This document shows positions 16,470-25,500 of a stretch of 64,000 nucleotides of DNA, piece after piece; position 1 is the first letter of the stretch; each line of letters starts with the position of its first letter. The notes beneath the pieces were generated by a model that was not told the DNA's origin, made no database searches, and worked only from the letters and a program-made list of their open reading frames with translations. The translations under genes were made by a program, and so were the position numbers. This DNA comes from Desulfotomaculum sp. (GTDB taxonomy: Bacteria > Bacillota > Desulfotomaculia > Desulfotomaculales > Nap2-2B), in contig DMZI01000065.1 in assembly GCA_003485325.1 (NCBI GenBank), forward strand, positions 1 to 64,000, given 5' to 3'.

Positions 16470-17801
16470 CTAAGTCCGGTTAATTAACGTATCCAGCATG
16501 TCATCAAAAATACTCATGGCCTTTGACAATGCCTGGTAAGCAAACTGGTACTGCATCAACATGGTGAGTTCCTCGTCTATGGAAACACCGGAAAGAGACT
16601 GGCGCTGGGTTTCAAATTGTAAGCCGATGGAATTAAAAGTTTCAGCATTTTTACTGGCCTGATTTTGGTCTGAGCCAATTTTTGTAATCAGTTGGCTGTA
16701 ATAACCTGCCAGGCTATTTTTACCTAATTCCTCATAATCAACTATGTCATTTATATCGGCTATGGTCATTGCGTTTCTGCCGTCACTGGGGGAGGAAAGT
16801 TCCTGGGCAGCAGCAATATTATATGGGTTGTTTAAAATATCCTCGCTGACCGAAATCTCTTTGTTTCCGGCATTATCCTGTAAAGTAAAGAAAGTCCCGC
16901 CCTGCTCATTATTTAAAGTAAATCCATCTTTATGAATTTCATTTACCTTGTCAGCCAGTGTCTGAATAAATAAATTCATTTTGTCCTGATAGTTTTCAAC
17001 AGATTGTTTTGCCGCCAGAAGGCCGCCCAATTCCCCTTTTCCCGATGACATATCATTCTCGGACAGGGGATTAACATCCTGACCTTCAACAATTGTTTTT
17101 CCATAAACAAGTACAGTCGCAGTGTTGTTATCGTTAATAGTAATTGTGATATCTGAAAGTTTGGACATCTCATCAAGCAGGGAGTCCCTTTGGTCCATTA
17201 AAGTGTTGTTCTCCGCGGTTACACATTTTTTCAACGCCTGGTTGACGTCGGCCAACCTGGCTGCAAGCTGGTTCATCTCTGAGATCTTGGAAGTTAAAGA
17301 ACTCTTAATTTCAGTGCGGGCAGTCTCCATTTGAGAAGTAAGATAGTTAAGATAAGTAGTTAAGTTAACTGCGGTCCGGGTTACATTCTGACGGGCTGAG
17401 GCTTCCTGGGGGCTGCTGCTTAATTTTTGCCAGGAGTTCCAGAACTCCGTTAAGAGTGAGCTGACCCCAGTACCGATGGTATCTGTGAAAAGACCTCCTA
17501 CTTTTGCCAATTCAGTCTCCTGTTCTTCCCAGTAGCCAACTTCGGAAAGATTGGCTCTAAGCTGGGGATCGAGAAAATTATCCCGCATTCGCTGAATATT
17601 CTTTATTACCACTCCTGCATTTATTTGTTCATGGCCTAAGGAAGTTGGCAAAGATGTTCCGGTGGCTGAAAGAACAGCCCTCTGGCGTGAATAACCTTCA
17701 GTATTAGCGTTTGCAATATTATTTTGGGTTGTTTCCACGGCCTGCTGGTAAGTTGCCAGGCTGCGGCGGATTATTTCCAGCCCCGAAAAAGTCCCGGACA
17801 T
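16470..17801 (-). CDS. flgK: hook-filament junction protein FlgK
   Basis: 443 residues. N-terminal FSGLEIIRRSLATYQQAV with NNIANANTEGYSRQRAV is the FlgK/rod-hook signature, and the C-terminus (LTMLMQYQFAYQALSKAMS, DDMLDTLINRT) is the matching helix. ATG start after AGGAGAG. Third gene of the flgM unit; at the short end for FlgK, with a reduced variable middle. Confidence 0.94.
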   Translation of the reverse strand: MSGTFSGLEIIRRSLATYQQAVETTQNNIANANTEGYSRQRAVLSATGTSLPTSLGHEQINAGVVIKNIQRMRDNFLDPQLRANLSEVGYWEEQETELAKVGGLFTDTIGTGVSSLLTEFWNSWQKLSSSPQEASARQNVTRTAVNLTTYLNYLTSQMETARTEIKSSLTSKISEMNQLAARLADVNQALKKCVTAENNTLMDQRDSLLDEMSKLSDITITINDNNTATVLVYGKTIVEGQDVNPLSENDMSSGKGELGGLLAAKQSVENYQDKMNLFIQTLADKVNEIHKDGFTLNNEQGGTFFTLQDNAGNKEISVSEDILNNPYNIAAAQELSSPSDGRNAMTIADINDIVDYEELGKNSLAGYYSQLITKIGSDQNQASKNAETFNSIGLQFETQRQSLSGVSIDEELTMLMQYQFAYQALSKAMSIFDDMLDTLINRT

Positions 17802-17831
17802 AAGACACTCTCCTAATTAGTGTTTTAAATC

Positions 17832-18281
17832 CTAAAAAACCCTGTCGATCATTTGATTGACCTGAAGGGTTTCTTTAACTTTGCCTTCGGTATTGTAAAC
17901 TTTTTGCTGATCTGGTGAGCAAAGTACAGATAGGATTTGGTGGTGGAAGTTAATTCCGTTTTGGCTGAGTATAGCATTCATTTGGAATTTTTCCTTTAAC
18001 TGCTGCACCAAGCCGACGATATTTTTTTTAAGCTGCGCTAATTCCGCTTTTTCTTCGCAAGGAGTATTTTTAACCTGGTTTAAATACTCCATTTTTTTCA
18101 GGTTTAAAAAATTTAATTTCTCATTGGTTTCTGATATAAAATCATTAGCCTTGCTCAGTTCGGCTAGATTTCCTTCTTGAAGAGCGTACTGTTGTATTCC
18201 GGCCGCATCGACAAGCTTCTTGGCCAGGGTTAGTTCCAGGTCTAAAATTTCCTCAAGTGAAAGATTTTTATTAGCCGCCAT
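17832..18281 (-). CDS. flgN: FlgN export chaperone
   Basis: 149 residues, all helical, with the FlgN pattern of an N-terminal helix rich in leucine and glutamate and a conserved NQNGINFHHQILSVL-type segment (here LSQNGINFHHQI). FlgN escorts FlgK and FlgL. ATG start; lies between flgM and flgK in the conserved order. Confidence 0.85.
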   Translation of the reverse strand: MAANKNLSLEEILDLELTLAKKLVDAAGIQQYALQEGNLAELSKANDFISETNEKLNFLNLKKMEYLNQVKNTPCEEKAELAQLKKNIVGLVQQLKEKFQMNAILSQNGINFHHQILSVLCSPDQQKVYNTEGKVKETLQVNQMIDRVF

Positions 18282-18294
18282 TTCAACTCTTTCC

Positions 18295-18606
18295 TTAACG
18301 TTTTAAATCTTTCACGGAATCTATTTCCTCAAAAAGCCCGTTGATGATTTTTTCCTCATCTGCTTCAAAGGAGCCGTCTTCAATTTTTTGCTGAATATTT
18401 TCAATCAAGTCCTGGCGCACATCTGAAAGGCCGTCTAACTTTTGATGGAAAAATTGTATTTCCCTTGCTTCAGGTGAGATATTAAGCAAGCTGTTTTCCT
18501 CTTCAGTACCGGCGTCTTTTTTGGCCCGAAGGTTTTTAGCCTGTTTTAACTCGCTGCGGTATATTTCTAAAAGGTTATGAGTACTGCCGCTTTCGTTTAT
18601 TTTCAT
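18295..18606 (-). CDS. flgM: anti-sigma-28 factor FlgM
   Basis: About 103 residues from ATG 18606 (GGTGG ribosome site six bases before); the upstream in-frame start at 18615 is less likely. The C-terminal half carries the FlgM core (VRQDLIENIQQKIEDGSFEAD, EKIINGLFEEI), while the N-terminal half is charged and probably disordered, as needed for export. FlgM holds FliA until the hook is complete. First gene of the flgM-flgN-flgK-flgL unit. Confidence 0.9.
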   Translation of the reverse strand: MKINESGSTHNLLEIYRSELKQAKNLRAKKDAGTEEENSLLNISPEAREIQFFHQKLDGLSDVRQDLIENIQQKIEDGSFEADEEKIINGLFEEIDSVKDLKR

Positions 18607-18643
18607 TACAACCACCCCGATGGTTATTTTTTCTCCTTTTCAT

Positions 18644-18673
18644 TTATTCGGCACAAATAAAATATCACTTTAG
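18644..18673 (-). promoter_or_regulatory. possible sigma-28 promoter of flgM unit
   Basis: On the minus strand TAAA, 17 bases and GCCGAATAA. The -10 block is close to GCCGATAA with one inserted A, but the spacer is two bases longer than the usual 15, so this is only a candidate. It lies between motA and flgM, 38 bases before the flgM start. Confidence 0.35.
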
Positions 18674-18690
18674 GCCTTTTAAAAATTATT

Positions 18691-19470
18691 TTATTCCTCT
18701 TTATTTCTAGTTTCCTTTTTTCTGTTTTTGGGTTTTAAAAAGCCCGACAGGCGGTCCCTGATCAGCGTGGGGTTGTAGCCTGCCTGCAGTGAGATAATGC
18801 CTTCCATCATCAACTGCCTGATCAGAATTTCTTTTTTGCTGAGGTTGCCCAATTTTGTGGCGATAGGAAGCCAGATAACGTTCGCGCTTCCTACCCCGTA
18901 CAGGGTGGCAATAAATGCCATGGCAATAGCCGGACCCAGTTTATCAGGCGTGCTCATTTGGCCCAGTACATGAACCAAACCCATCACTGTCCCGATGATT
19001 CCCATAGTAGGCGCATAACCGCCGGCTGCTTCGAAAATATGTTTACCAGTCTGATGACGTTCTTCAGTGGCATAAATTTCTACCTCAAGCGTATTCTTGA
19101 CAAGCTCCGGATCATTGCCGTCTACAAGGAGCTGCAGGCCTTTTCGCAGAAAAGGATCACTTACATCGGAAAGCCTGTTTTCCAGCTGCAATAAACCTTC
19201 CCTTCGTGAGATTTCAGCCAGTTCAACAATTTTTTCGATCACTTCTCCTGGTTCCGGCAACTTTTGAGTCAGGACAATCTTAAGCAGACCGGGAATCGTC
19301 TTTATTTCTTTCATGGAGAAACTTGCTATAGTTGCTCCTATTGTGCCCCCGAAAACAATCATGGCGGCTGTCTTTTGCATAAGCGCGGCTGCGTGGCCCC
19401 CTTCCAACAGGAAACCGCCGACTAAAAATACAACTGCCCCGAATATCCCGATAAGAATAGTAGCGTCCAA
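18691..19470 (-). CDS. motA: stator protein MotA
   Basis: 259 residues with four membrane segments, the cytoplasmic loop between the second and third, and MotA/TolQ/ExbB motifs (GGYAPTMGIIGTVMGLVHVL, AIAMAFIATLYGVGSANVIWLPIA). Start is TTG after AAAGGAG. It follows motB by 15 bases, the reverse of the common motA-motB order. MotA forms the ion channel with MotB and contacts FliG. Confidence 0.93.
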   Translation of the reverse strand: MDATILIGIFGAVVFLVGGFLLEGGHAAALMQKTAAMIVFGGTIGATIASFSMKEIKTIPGLLKIVLTQKLPEPGEVIEKIVELAEISRREGLLQLENRLSDVSDPFLRKGLQLLVDGNDPELVKNTLEVEIYATEERHQTGKHIFEAAGGYAPTMGIIGTVMGLVHVLGQMSTPDKLGPAIAMAFIATLYGVGSANVIWLPIATKLGNLSKKEILIRQLMMEGIISLQAGYNPTLIRDRLSGFLKPKNRKKETRNKEE

Positions 19471-19485
19471 GATTTGATTTCTCCT

Positions 19486-20241
19486 TTATTTAGTTGATGA
19501 TCCTGGTTCCGATACCTGGTATTCATTCCGTAAAATAACTATATCAACCCGCCGGTTCATCTGACGGTGCGCCTCATTGTCGTTGGGGACCCTGGGCCTG
19601 TATTCACCATAGGCCGAGGCTGAAAGCCTCTGAGGGGGAAACGAGTGTTTGTTGATTAATTCCTTAACGACTGTAGTGGCACGGGCGGACGACAGTTCCC
19701 AGTTGGATGGGTAGATCGTGCTGTGAATGGGCAAATTGCAGGTATGTCCTTCTACCCTGATATAATTGGGAACTTTGCGCAGTATAGGCGCTACTTGACC
19801 GATTATTTCCCTTGCCTGTTGGGTTAGTTCAGAAGAACCGATTACAAATAGAACCTCTTCCTGGAAACTTATTACAATGCCTCTGTCCTCGCTCGACACC
19901 GAAACCTTTGATTGAAGGCCGCTCCTATCCATATAATCGGTTAGTTGCTCCTTGATGTCCGATAATGTCATCAAATCCTGCTGATCTTTTTCAAGCATGG
20001 GCGGTCTTGAACCTGACTGTCCAGCTGAAGTTGAAGGGCCGCCGTTCATTAAAATCATCCCGCCTCCTCCCATGGCCTGACTTAATGATTGCGACAAATA
20101 TTTAAATCTCTCGAGGTCCAATTGGCCAAGGGAGTACATAACTATAAAAAAAATTAGCAGCAGAGTAATCAAATCAGCATAGGTGACCAGCCAGCGTTCA
20201 GAACCCCCGTGGCTTTCCTGACTTTTCCTGGCTCTTATCAT
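19486..20241 (-). CDS. motB: stator protein MotB
   Basis: 251 residues: a single N-terminal membrane helix with the ion-binding aspartate in WLVTYADLITLLLIFFIVMYS (D near residue 22), a glycine-rich linker (residues 57-75), and a C-terminal OmpA-like peptidoglycan-binding domain (RVEGHTCNLP, NWELSSARATTVVKELI, NRRVDIVI). First gene of the minus-strand motility units. The usual GHTD motif reads GHTC, a substitution of an often conserved aspartate. Confidence 0.93.
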   Translation of the reverse strand: MIRARKSQESHGGSERWLVTYADLITLLLIFFIVMYSLGQLDLERFKYLSQSLSQAMGGGGMILMNGGPSTSAGQSGSRPPMLEKDQQDLMTLSDIKEQLTDYMDRSGLQSKVSVSSEDRGIVISFQEEVLFVIGSSELTQQAREIIGQVAPILRKVPNYIRVEGHTCNLPIHSTIYPSNWELSSARATTVVKELINKHSFPPQRLSASAYGEYRPRVPNDNEAHRQMNRRVDIVILRNEYQVSEPGSSTK

Positions 20242-20427
20242 AAATCACGCCGCTTTCACAAAAAAAATGACTCACTTTTTACATCGGCTTTTTACCTCCA
20301 ATGCTGTAGGACCTTATAAAAAAGGTTTTAGTAAAGATGAAACAGTTTTTAAGTAGATCCAATGGTATGTTTTACAATTTTTGACTTGATAATATTATTA
20401 AATTGTTAGAAAATACAATGAAAACAT

Positions 20428-20456
20428 ATTATACTACCCTTTAACACATTTATAAA
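20428..20456 (-). promoter_or_regulatory. possible sigma-A promoter of motB-motA
   Basis: On the minus strand TTTATA, 17 bases, TATAAT: a perfect -10 with a four-of-six -35. It would give a leader of about 180 bases before motB. Confidence 0.4.
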
Positions 20457-20553
20457 ATTTATGTGTTTATTATAAGCAGCATTTTCGACATTATTAGCGA
20501 TAAAATATATTAATTATTACCAATAGGTCAGGAGAGGATAAAAAAATAATTCT

Positions 20554-20592
20554 AATTCGATAATATGTTACAATATACAACATAATTCGATA
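20554..20592. repeat. paired AATTCGATA direct repeats
   Basis: AATTCGATA at 20554-20562 and again at 20584-20592, 30 bases apart (about three helical turns). The second copy continues as GAGGAAAAT, close to AAGGAAAAT that follows the same half-site at 949. Looks like a binding-site pair rather than a mobile repeat. Confidence 0.45.
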
Positions 20593-20861
20593 GAGGAAAA
20601 TCCATCTTCGCGGTGAATAAAAAAATATAATATGGAATTATAAGATAAATATGTTTTATCTGTAATATCAACCATGGTAAATTAGGGAATACCTAATTAA
20701 TATAGAAGTATTTCTCACTTTAAACTTTAGTCTCATAGCGAATATACTGTTCTGACCAGTCTTTCGACTGGCGAATATGTATACTATTTTAAGCTTGCCG
20801 GGGGAAGTTAAAAGAAAACTATATGACAGAATATTCTACATCAGCACTGGTAAAAATGTTA

Positions 20862-20889
20862 TTAACAGATAGAAATACCATAATATAAC
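20862..20889 (+). promoter_or_regulatory. sigma-A-type promoter of the flgB operon
   Basis: TTAACA, 16 bases, TATAAC: five of six matches in both hexamers. Transcription would begin about 80 bases before flgB, which has a GGGAGTG ribosome site. Confidence 0.5.
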
Positions 20890-20974
20890 ATATTTGATTT
20901 TAGATAATTAACTATTTTGCGATATAAGCATGTATTTGGAACAGTGCGTTATTTATGCAAGGGAGTGAGTTAAA

Positions 20975-21382
20975 ATGCCTTTGTTTGAAAATGATAATAT
21001 TGTTCTGCTGGCAAAATACCTTAATGTAGCAAGTATGCGACAAAAGTTAATAGCTCATAACATAGCCAACATTAGTACCCCGGGCTACAAAAGCCTTACC
21101 TTACGCTTTGAAGATTGTTTACAGGATGCCCTGAATCCGGACAAGGTAAATCTGGGAACTTCACGGGAAGAGCATATCAGCAACATTCCGGATGCAAACA
21201 AACTGGAACCGTTTGTGGAAAAAGATAATACCTCTGGGATGCGTGCAGATGCAAATAACGTTAATTTGGAGCATGAAATGACGGTTCTGTCGGCAAACAC
21301 AATTCAATACAATCTGGTCATGCAGAGATTAACAGATAATCTTCAACAACTCAGTTATGTTATTACATCAAGGGGGCGTTAA
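20975..21382 (+). CDS. flgB: rod protein FlgB
   Basis: 135 residues; FlgB signature near the N-terminus (LAKYLNVASMRQKLIAHNIANISTPGYKSL) and the C-terminal rod helix (YNLVMQRLTDNLQQL). First gene of the plus-strand flagellar operon, ATG after GGGAGTG. FlgB is the proximal rod subunit. Confidence 0.95.
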   Translation: MPLFENDNIVLLAKYLNVASMRQKLIAHNIANISTPGYKSLTLRFEDCLQDALNPDKVNLGTSREEHISNIPDANKLEPFVEKDNTSGMRADANNVNLEHEMTVLSANTIQYNLVMQRLTDNLQQLSYVITSRGR

Positions 21383-21384
21383 AA

Positions 21385-21816
21385 ATGAGTTTAAACTTTA
21401 AAAGTTTTGAGATAAGCGAGTCTGGTTTGGCGGCGGAGAAAATGCGTCTGAATCTGATTGCCGCTAATTTGGCAAATATCAACACTACCAGGACTGGCGC
21501 CGGAGGGCCATATAAAAGAAAGGCTCCTGTTTTTGAGGAGAAACTTCAGCTGGAAAAAGAGAATGATCGGAATTATAAAATTAAGGATGCCGGGGTTAAA
21601 GTAAGTTCCATCTGGGAGGATCAAAGCCCTCCAAGGCTTGTGTATGAACCAAATAATCCTGATGCCGATCAGCAGGGTTTAGTAGCCTATCCAAACATTA
21701 ATGTGGCCAACGAGATGATTGATTTAATCACTGCATCCAGGGCATATGAGGCAAACCTGATGACTTTGGAAGCGGCAAAATCCATGGATCAGAAAGCTCT
21801 GGAACTGAGCAGGTAA
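21385..21816 (+). CDS. flgC: rod protein FlgC
   Basis: 143 residues with the FlgC pattern: SESGLAAEKMRLNLIAANLANINT, GPYKRKAPVFEE, and NVANEMIDLITASRAYEANL at the C-terminus. Two bases after flgB, with which it forms the proximal rod. Confidence 0.95.
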   Translation: MSLNFKSFEISESGLAAEKMRLNLIAANLANINTTRTGAGGPYKRKAPVFEEKLQLEKENDRNYKIKDAGVKVSSIWEDQSPPRLVYEPNNPDADQQGLVAYPNINVANEMIDLITASRAYEANLMTLEAAKSMDQKALELSR

Positions 21817-21835
21817 AAAAAGGAGGAGTTCTTTT

Positions 21836-22123
21836 ATGCAGGTAAATAATATTTCTCCTTCTTCTGTTATACCTTTGATTGAACCGGTACAAAAAGGTAA
21901 CACACAATCTTTCGGCCAATTTTTATCGGAACAAATTGAAAAAGTAAATGAAGCGCAGTTGAAAACAGAAGAAGTGACTAAACAATTCCTGTCCGGAAAT
22001 GTACAGGATATTCATCAGGTCCTGATCGCAGCGCAGGAATCTAAAATTACCCTGCAGTTGGCGGTAGAAATACGCAATAGGGTAATCGAAGCTTACCAAG
22101 AGGTTTCAAGAATGTCCGTTTAA
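21836..22123 (+). CDS. fliE: MS ring-rod junction protein FliE
   Basis: 95 residues; FliE features include the SFGQFLSEQIEKVNEAQL helix and the C-terminal VQDIHQVLIAAQESKITLQL. ATG after AGGAGG. Standard order flgB-flgC-fliE-fliF. Confidence 0.95.
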   Translation: MQVNNISPSSVIPLIEPVQKGNTQSFGQFLSEQIEKVNEAQLKTEEVTKQFLSGNVQDIHQVLIAAQESKITLQLAVEIRNRVIEAYQEVSRMSV

Positions 22124-22166
22124 TTAGGTTTTGCTTTCAGCAGCGGCTATAAGGGGAGTGTGTTTA

Positions 22167-23675
22167 ATGAACTGGGCCAACTTGCCAGCAGAAGCAGGTA
22201 AAAACTGGCAGACCTTGCAGCCAAAACGTAGGATGTTAATTGTCGCAGTGGGTGTGGGTCTAATATTTTGTGTATTTTTTATTTATGTTTTGCTGAACCA
22301 CACAACTTATGCGCCTTTATTTACCGGACTCGATCCTTCTGAAGCCGGATCAATGGTTGAAAAATTAAAAGAAAAAAATATTCCTTACCGTTTAAGTGAT
22401 CAGGGAAAAACAATTCTGGTGCCCGAAAAGCAGGTTTATGAAACGAGAATTGAGCTGGCCAGCAGCGGAGCTCTTGGACAAGGAAAGGGCTTTGAGATTT
22501 TTGATCAGACTAAGTTGGGCATAACGGACTTTGAGCAGCAGGTGCAGTACCAACGGGCTCTGCAGGAAGAACTGAGAAGGACGATAACTCAGTTAGACGA
22601 AGTTGAGCAGGCAAGGGTTCACCTGGTTCTCCCTGCGAAGTCGGTATTTATTGAACAGGAAAGCCCGTCTTCCGCTTCCATAGTGTTGAAGTTAAAACCG
22701 ATGGTTGTGTTAAAACCCAACCAAATCAAAGGGATTGTCGACCTGACGGTAGGAAGCGTAGAGGGTCTTAAACCTGAAAATGTCCATGTTGTTGATACAA
22801 ATGGAAATGTTTTGGATGTGGAAGAAAAAAGTTCTATTGCCGGGGGTATGATGGAACAGTATCAGGTTAAAACCTCTTACGAAAACGCCCTGGAAAAACG
22901 TATCCGGACAATGCTGGAGAAGATTTTCGGACAGGGCAAAACGGTGGTTATGGTCACGGCTGATCTCGATTTTAACAAACAGGAGATACAAGCAGAGACA
23001 TACCAACAGGGTCCTATAGTCAGTGAACAGTTGATCAAGGAAAATGCCTTATCTTCCGAAGCGACTGGTATTCCCGGGACTGAAAGCAATTCACAGGTCA
23101 ATCCACAGGTCAATCAGGTAGCACAAAACGGCGGGACCCCGCGGGTTGAAACGATACGCAATTACCAGCCGATTAGCAGGCAGGAAAAAATATACCCGGC
23201 AGTTGGAAATTTACAGCGCCTGTCGATTGCCGTAGCGGTTGACGCACATCTTTCACAGGATATTGAGCAGCAGATTACAAGTGTTGTAAGTTCTGCTACG
23301 GGTTTGAACCAGAGCCGGGGTGATCAGTTGACGATCAGTACTCTTGCCTTTGATAAGTCCTCCGAACAGGAGGCAGAGGCCGAAATGGCCAGGCAGGAAG
23401 CCGCACAAAGAAAAGATCAGCAGCAAAAATTTATTTTCATGGGTATAGCAGGGTTGATCGGGATAACTGTCCTGCTCTTCTTAATAAAAGCTATATTAAA
23501 CAGAATATCCCAGAACAGGAAAATGGAAATTGAAGAGCTGCGGCCTATTGAGGATATGCAGGTTAGGGAAATAGCTGTACAACCTACTGTGGAAGATAAA
23601 ATCCGCTATCTGGCTAAACAACAACCAGCTGAAGTGGCGGAAATAATAAAAGTATGGCTGGCTGAAAATCAATAA
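22167..23675 (+). CDS. fliF: MS-ring protein FliF
   Basis: 502 residues from ATG 22167, preceded by AAGGGGAG; an in-frame start at 22131 lacks a ribosome site. Membrane segments lie near residues 25-45 and 430-450 around a periplasm-side YscJ/FliF domain (APLFTGLDPSEAGSMVEKL, ERARVHLVLP-type motif EQARVHLVLP). The C-terminal tail that binds FliG is present (VEDKIRYLAKQQPAEVAEII). Confidence 0.95.
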   Translation: MNWANLPAEAGKNWQTLQPKRRMLIVAVGVGLIFCVFFIYVLLNHTTYAPLFTGLDPSEAGSMVEKLKEKNIPYRLSDQGKTILVPEKQVYETRIELASSGALGQGKGFEIFDQTKLGITDFEQQVQYQRALQEELRRTITQLDEVEQARVHLVLPAKSVFIEQESPSSASIVLKLKPMVVLKPNQIKGIVDLTVGSVEGLKPENVHVVDTNGNVLDVEEKSSIAGGMMEQYQVKTSYENALEKRIRTMLEKIFGQGKTVVMVTADLDFNKQEIQAETYQQGPIVSEQLIKENALSSEATGIPGTESNSQVNPQVNQVAQNGGTPRVETIRNYQPISRQEKIYPAVGNLQRLSIAVAVDAHLSQDIEQQITSVVSSATGLNQSRGDQLTISTLAFDKSSEQEAEAEMARQEAAQRKDQQQKFIFMGIAGLIGITVLLFLIKAILNRISQNRKMEIEELRPIEDMQVREIAVQPTVEDKIRYLAKQQPAEVAEIIKVWLAENQ

Positions 23676-23699
23676 AAAGAATTGTAAAGGTGAAGACTC

Positions 23700-24797
23700 A
23701 TGGAAAAAGCGCTTGAAAATATTGAACCCGGTCTGGCTTTTAGCGGGAAAGCGGCTTCAAGAAACATTGAAGCAATAGGGCAGGATAAAACCACTAAAAA
23801 ATTAACCGCATTACAGAAAGTGGCAATTGTCCTTATCTCTATAGGTTCTGATCTTTCCAGCCAGGTTCTTAAATATGATTTTTATCAGGATGATATTGAA
23901 CGTATAACAGAAGCCATAACACAATTAGGCAAGATACCGAAATCCGTCCGTGAGAATGTCCTTGAAGAATTTAAGGAAATAAGGCAAGCCAAAAGCTACA
24001 TTACACAGGGCGGTATTAAATATGCTCAGGAGTTATTGGAAAAGACAGTCGGGCATCAGCGTGCGCAGGAGATAATTAAAAAACTGACCTGGGAAGCAAA
24101 GACGATTCCTTTTACCAGTTTGCGAAAAACGGATCCTCTCTATCTGTTTAATTTTATAAGAGAAGAACACCCTCAAACTATAGCTATGATTTTATCTTAT
24201 TTAGAACCGGAAAAAGCTGCTCAAATTTTGTCTTCCCTGCCAAAGGAAATGCAAAGCGATATTGCCCGCCGTATAGCGGTCATGGATCGTTCCAATCCTG
24301 AAGTTGTCAAGGAAGTTGAAAAGGTATTGGAGACCCGTTTGGCATCAGTTGTTAAACAGGGTCAGATGGTTATAGGTGGTATTCCCTCAGTAGTTGAAAT
24401 ATTAAATATGAGCGATCGAAATACTGAAAAAACAATCTTGGAAGAACTGGAAAACAAGGCCCCGGAACTGGCGGAGGCGATTCGGAAAAAGCTGTTTGTT
24501 TTTGAAGATATCGTAAGGTTGGATGACATTTCAATACAGCGGGTTCTAAGGGAGGTTGACGGTAAGGATTTAGCCCTGGCTTTACGAGGATCCGGTGAAG
24601 AAGTCCGCAGTTGTATTTACCGCAACCAATCCAAGAGAGCCGGCGAAATGTTGAAAGAGGAGATTGATTATATGGGGCCGGTACGCTTAAAACAGGTTGA
24701 AGAAGCACAGGCTAAAATTGTCAAGGTTATCCGGACTTTGGAAGAAAGCGGAGAAATAATTATTTCAAGGGGTGGCGAAGATGCCATTATTATCTAA
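23700..24797 (+). CDS. fliG: motor switch protein FliG
   Basis: 365 residues with an N-terminal extension of about 30 residues before the FliG core (TALQKVAIVLISIGSDLSSQVL). The middle domain shows EEHPQTIAMILSYLEPEKAA and the C-terminal torque domain FVFEDIVRLDDISIQRVLREVD with the charged residues that meet MotA. Overlaps the fliH start. Confidence 0.95.
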   Translation: MEKALENIEPGLAFSGKAASRNIEAIGQDKTTKKLTALQKVAIVLISIGSDLSSQVLKYDFYQDDIERITEAITQLGKIPKSVRENVLEEFKEIRQAKSYITQGGIKYAQELLEKTVGHQRAQEIIKKLTWEAKTIPFTSLRKTDPLYLFNFIREEHPQTIAMILSYLEPEKAAQILSSLPKEMQSDIARRIAVMDRSNPEVVKEVEKVLETRLASVVKQGQMVIGGIPSVVEILNMSDRNTEKTILEELENKAPELAEAIRKKLFVFEDIVRLDDISIQRVLREVDGKDLALALRGSGEEVRSCIYRNQSKRAGEMLKEEIDYMGPVRLKQVEEAQAKIVKVIRTLEESGEIIISRGGEDAIII

Positions 24798-25500
24798 CAG
24801 GATAATTAGAAAACCATTGATATCTCAAGTTCGCAAGGTCTGTTTAATTTGTGAAAACAGTACAGACGAAAAGGAGTATCCGGCGCCCTCAAGTGGTACT
24901 GCGGGAGGTATCACCAGCCATGACCCGGGTTCTATGCCGTCTGCGAACGATGAAGCTGAAAAAATTCTTGAAAAAGCCCGTGTTGAAGCAGAGGAAATCT
25001 ATTTTCAGGCTAAAAGGGAAGGTTCCCTGGCAGGTTATCGGGAAAGCCTTGAAAAAGCTAATCAGGAAGCCGAGGAAATCCGCCAGAAAGCGCTTCATCT
25101 TTTAAAAGAGGCTCATGAGGTAAAACGAAAAACATTTGAAGGGATGGAAGATGAAATAGTTCTTCTTTCCTGTGAAATTGCCGAAAGAATCGTCAACAAA
25201 CAATTGACCATTGAACCGGAGACAGTTTATGAAATTGCCAAAGAAGCAATTGGAGCAGTTTCTGATAAAGAACAGGTAGATTTAATGGTAAACGCGCATG
25301 ATTTTGATATATTTCAGAAGAACCGGGAAGATATTTTAACAAGGCTCCCGGGCGGCGCTAAGCTAAACATATTAACTGAACCTTCAATAAAACAAGGCGG
25401 CTTAAAAATCAGGACATCACGAGAAGAAGTTGATGCTACTATAGATAATCGATGGGAAGTTTTAAAAACTAATCTGGTTAAAGGGTACACAGATGTTTAA
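24781..25500 (+). CDS. fliH: export ATPase regulator FliH
   Basis: About 239 residues from ATG 24781 (AAGGGG upstream); a GTG at 24772 is the alternative. A variable N-terminus is followed by a glutamate/alanine-rich coiled coil (EAEKILEKARVEAEEI) and a V-type ATPase-E-like C-terminal domain (LSCEIAERIVNKQLTIEPE, IKQGGLKIRT). The start lies inside the end of fliG and the end overlaps fliI by 8 bases. Binds and restrains FliI. Confidence 0.88.
   Translation: MPLLSNRIIRKPLISQVRKVCLICENSTDEKEYPAPSSGTAGGITSHDPGSMPSANDEAEKILEKARVEAEEIYFQAKREGSLAGYRESLEKANQEAEEIRQKALHLLKEAHEVKRKTFEGMEDEIVLLSCEIAERIVNKQLTIEPETVYEIAKEAIGAVSDKEQVDLMVNAHDFDIFQKNREDILTRLPGGAKLNILTEPSIKQGGLKIRTSREEVDATIDNRWEVLKTNLVKGYTDV

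Larger units (their letters stand above)
20242..20974. other. 733-bp divergent control region motB/flgB
   Basis: A very AT-rich gap between the divergent motB-motA unit and the flgB operon, without an open frame worth calling. It contains a promoter candidate on each strand, two direct AATTCGATA repeats 30 bases apart (20554-20562 and 20584-20592), and a short hairpin CCAGTC-TTTC-GACTGG (20756-20771) flanked by two GCGAATAT repeats. I see no c-di-GMP riboswitch signature. Confidence 0.6.

Noticed and set aside
20756..20771. Hairpin in the motB-flgB gap as a c-di-GMP riboswitch
   Set aside because: None of the GEMM-type conserved blocks (such as GCACAAAGG or CGCAAAGCC-like segments) are visible; only a six-base stem with a four-base loop.
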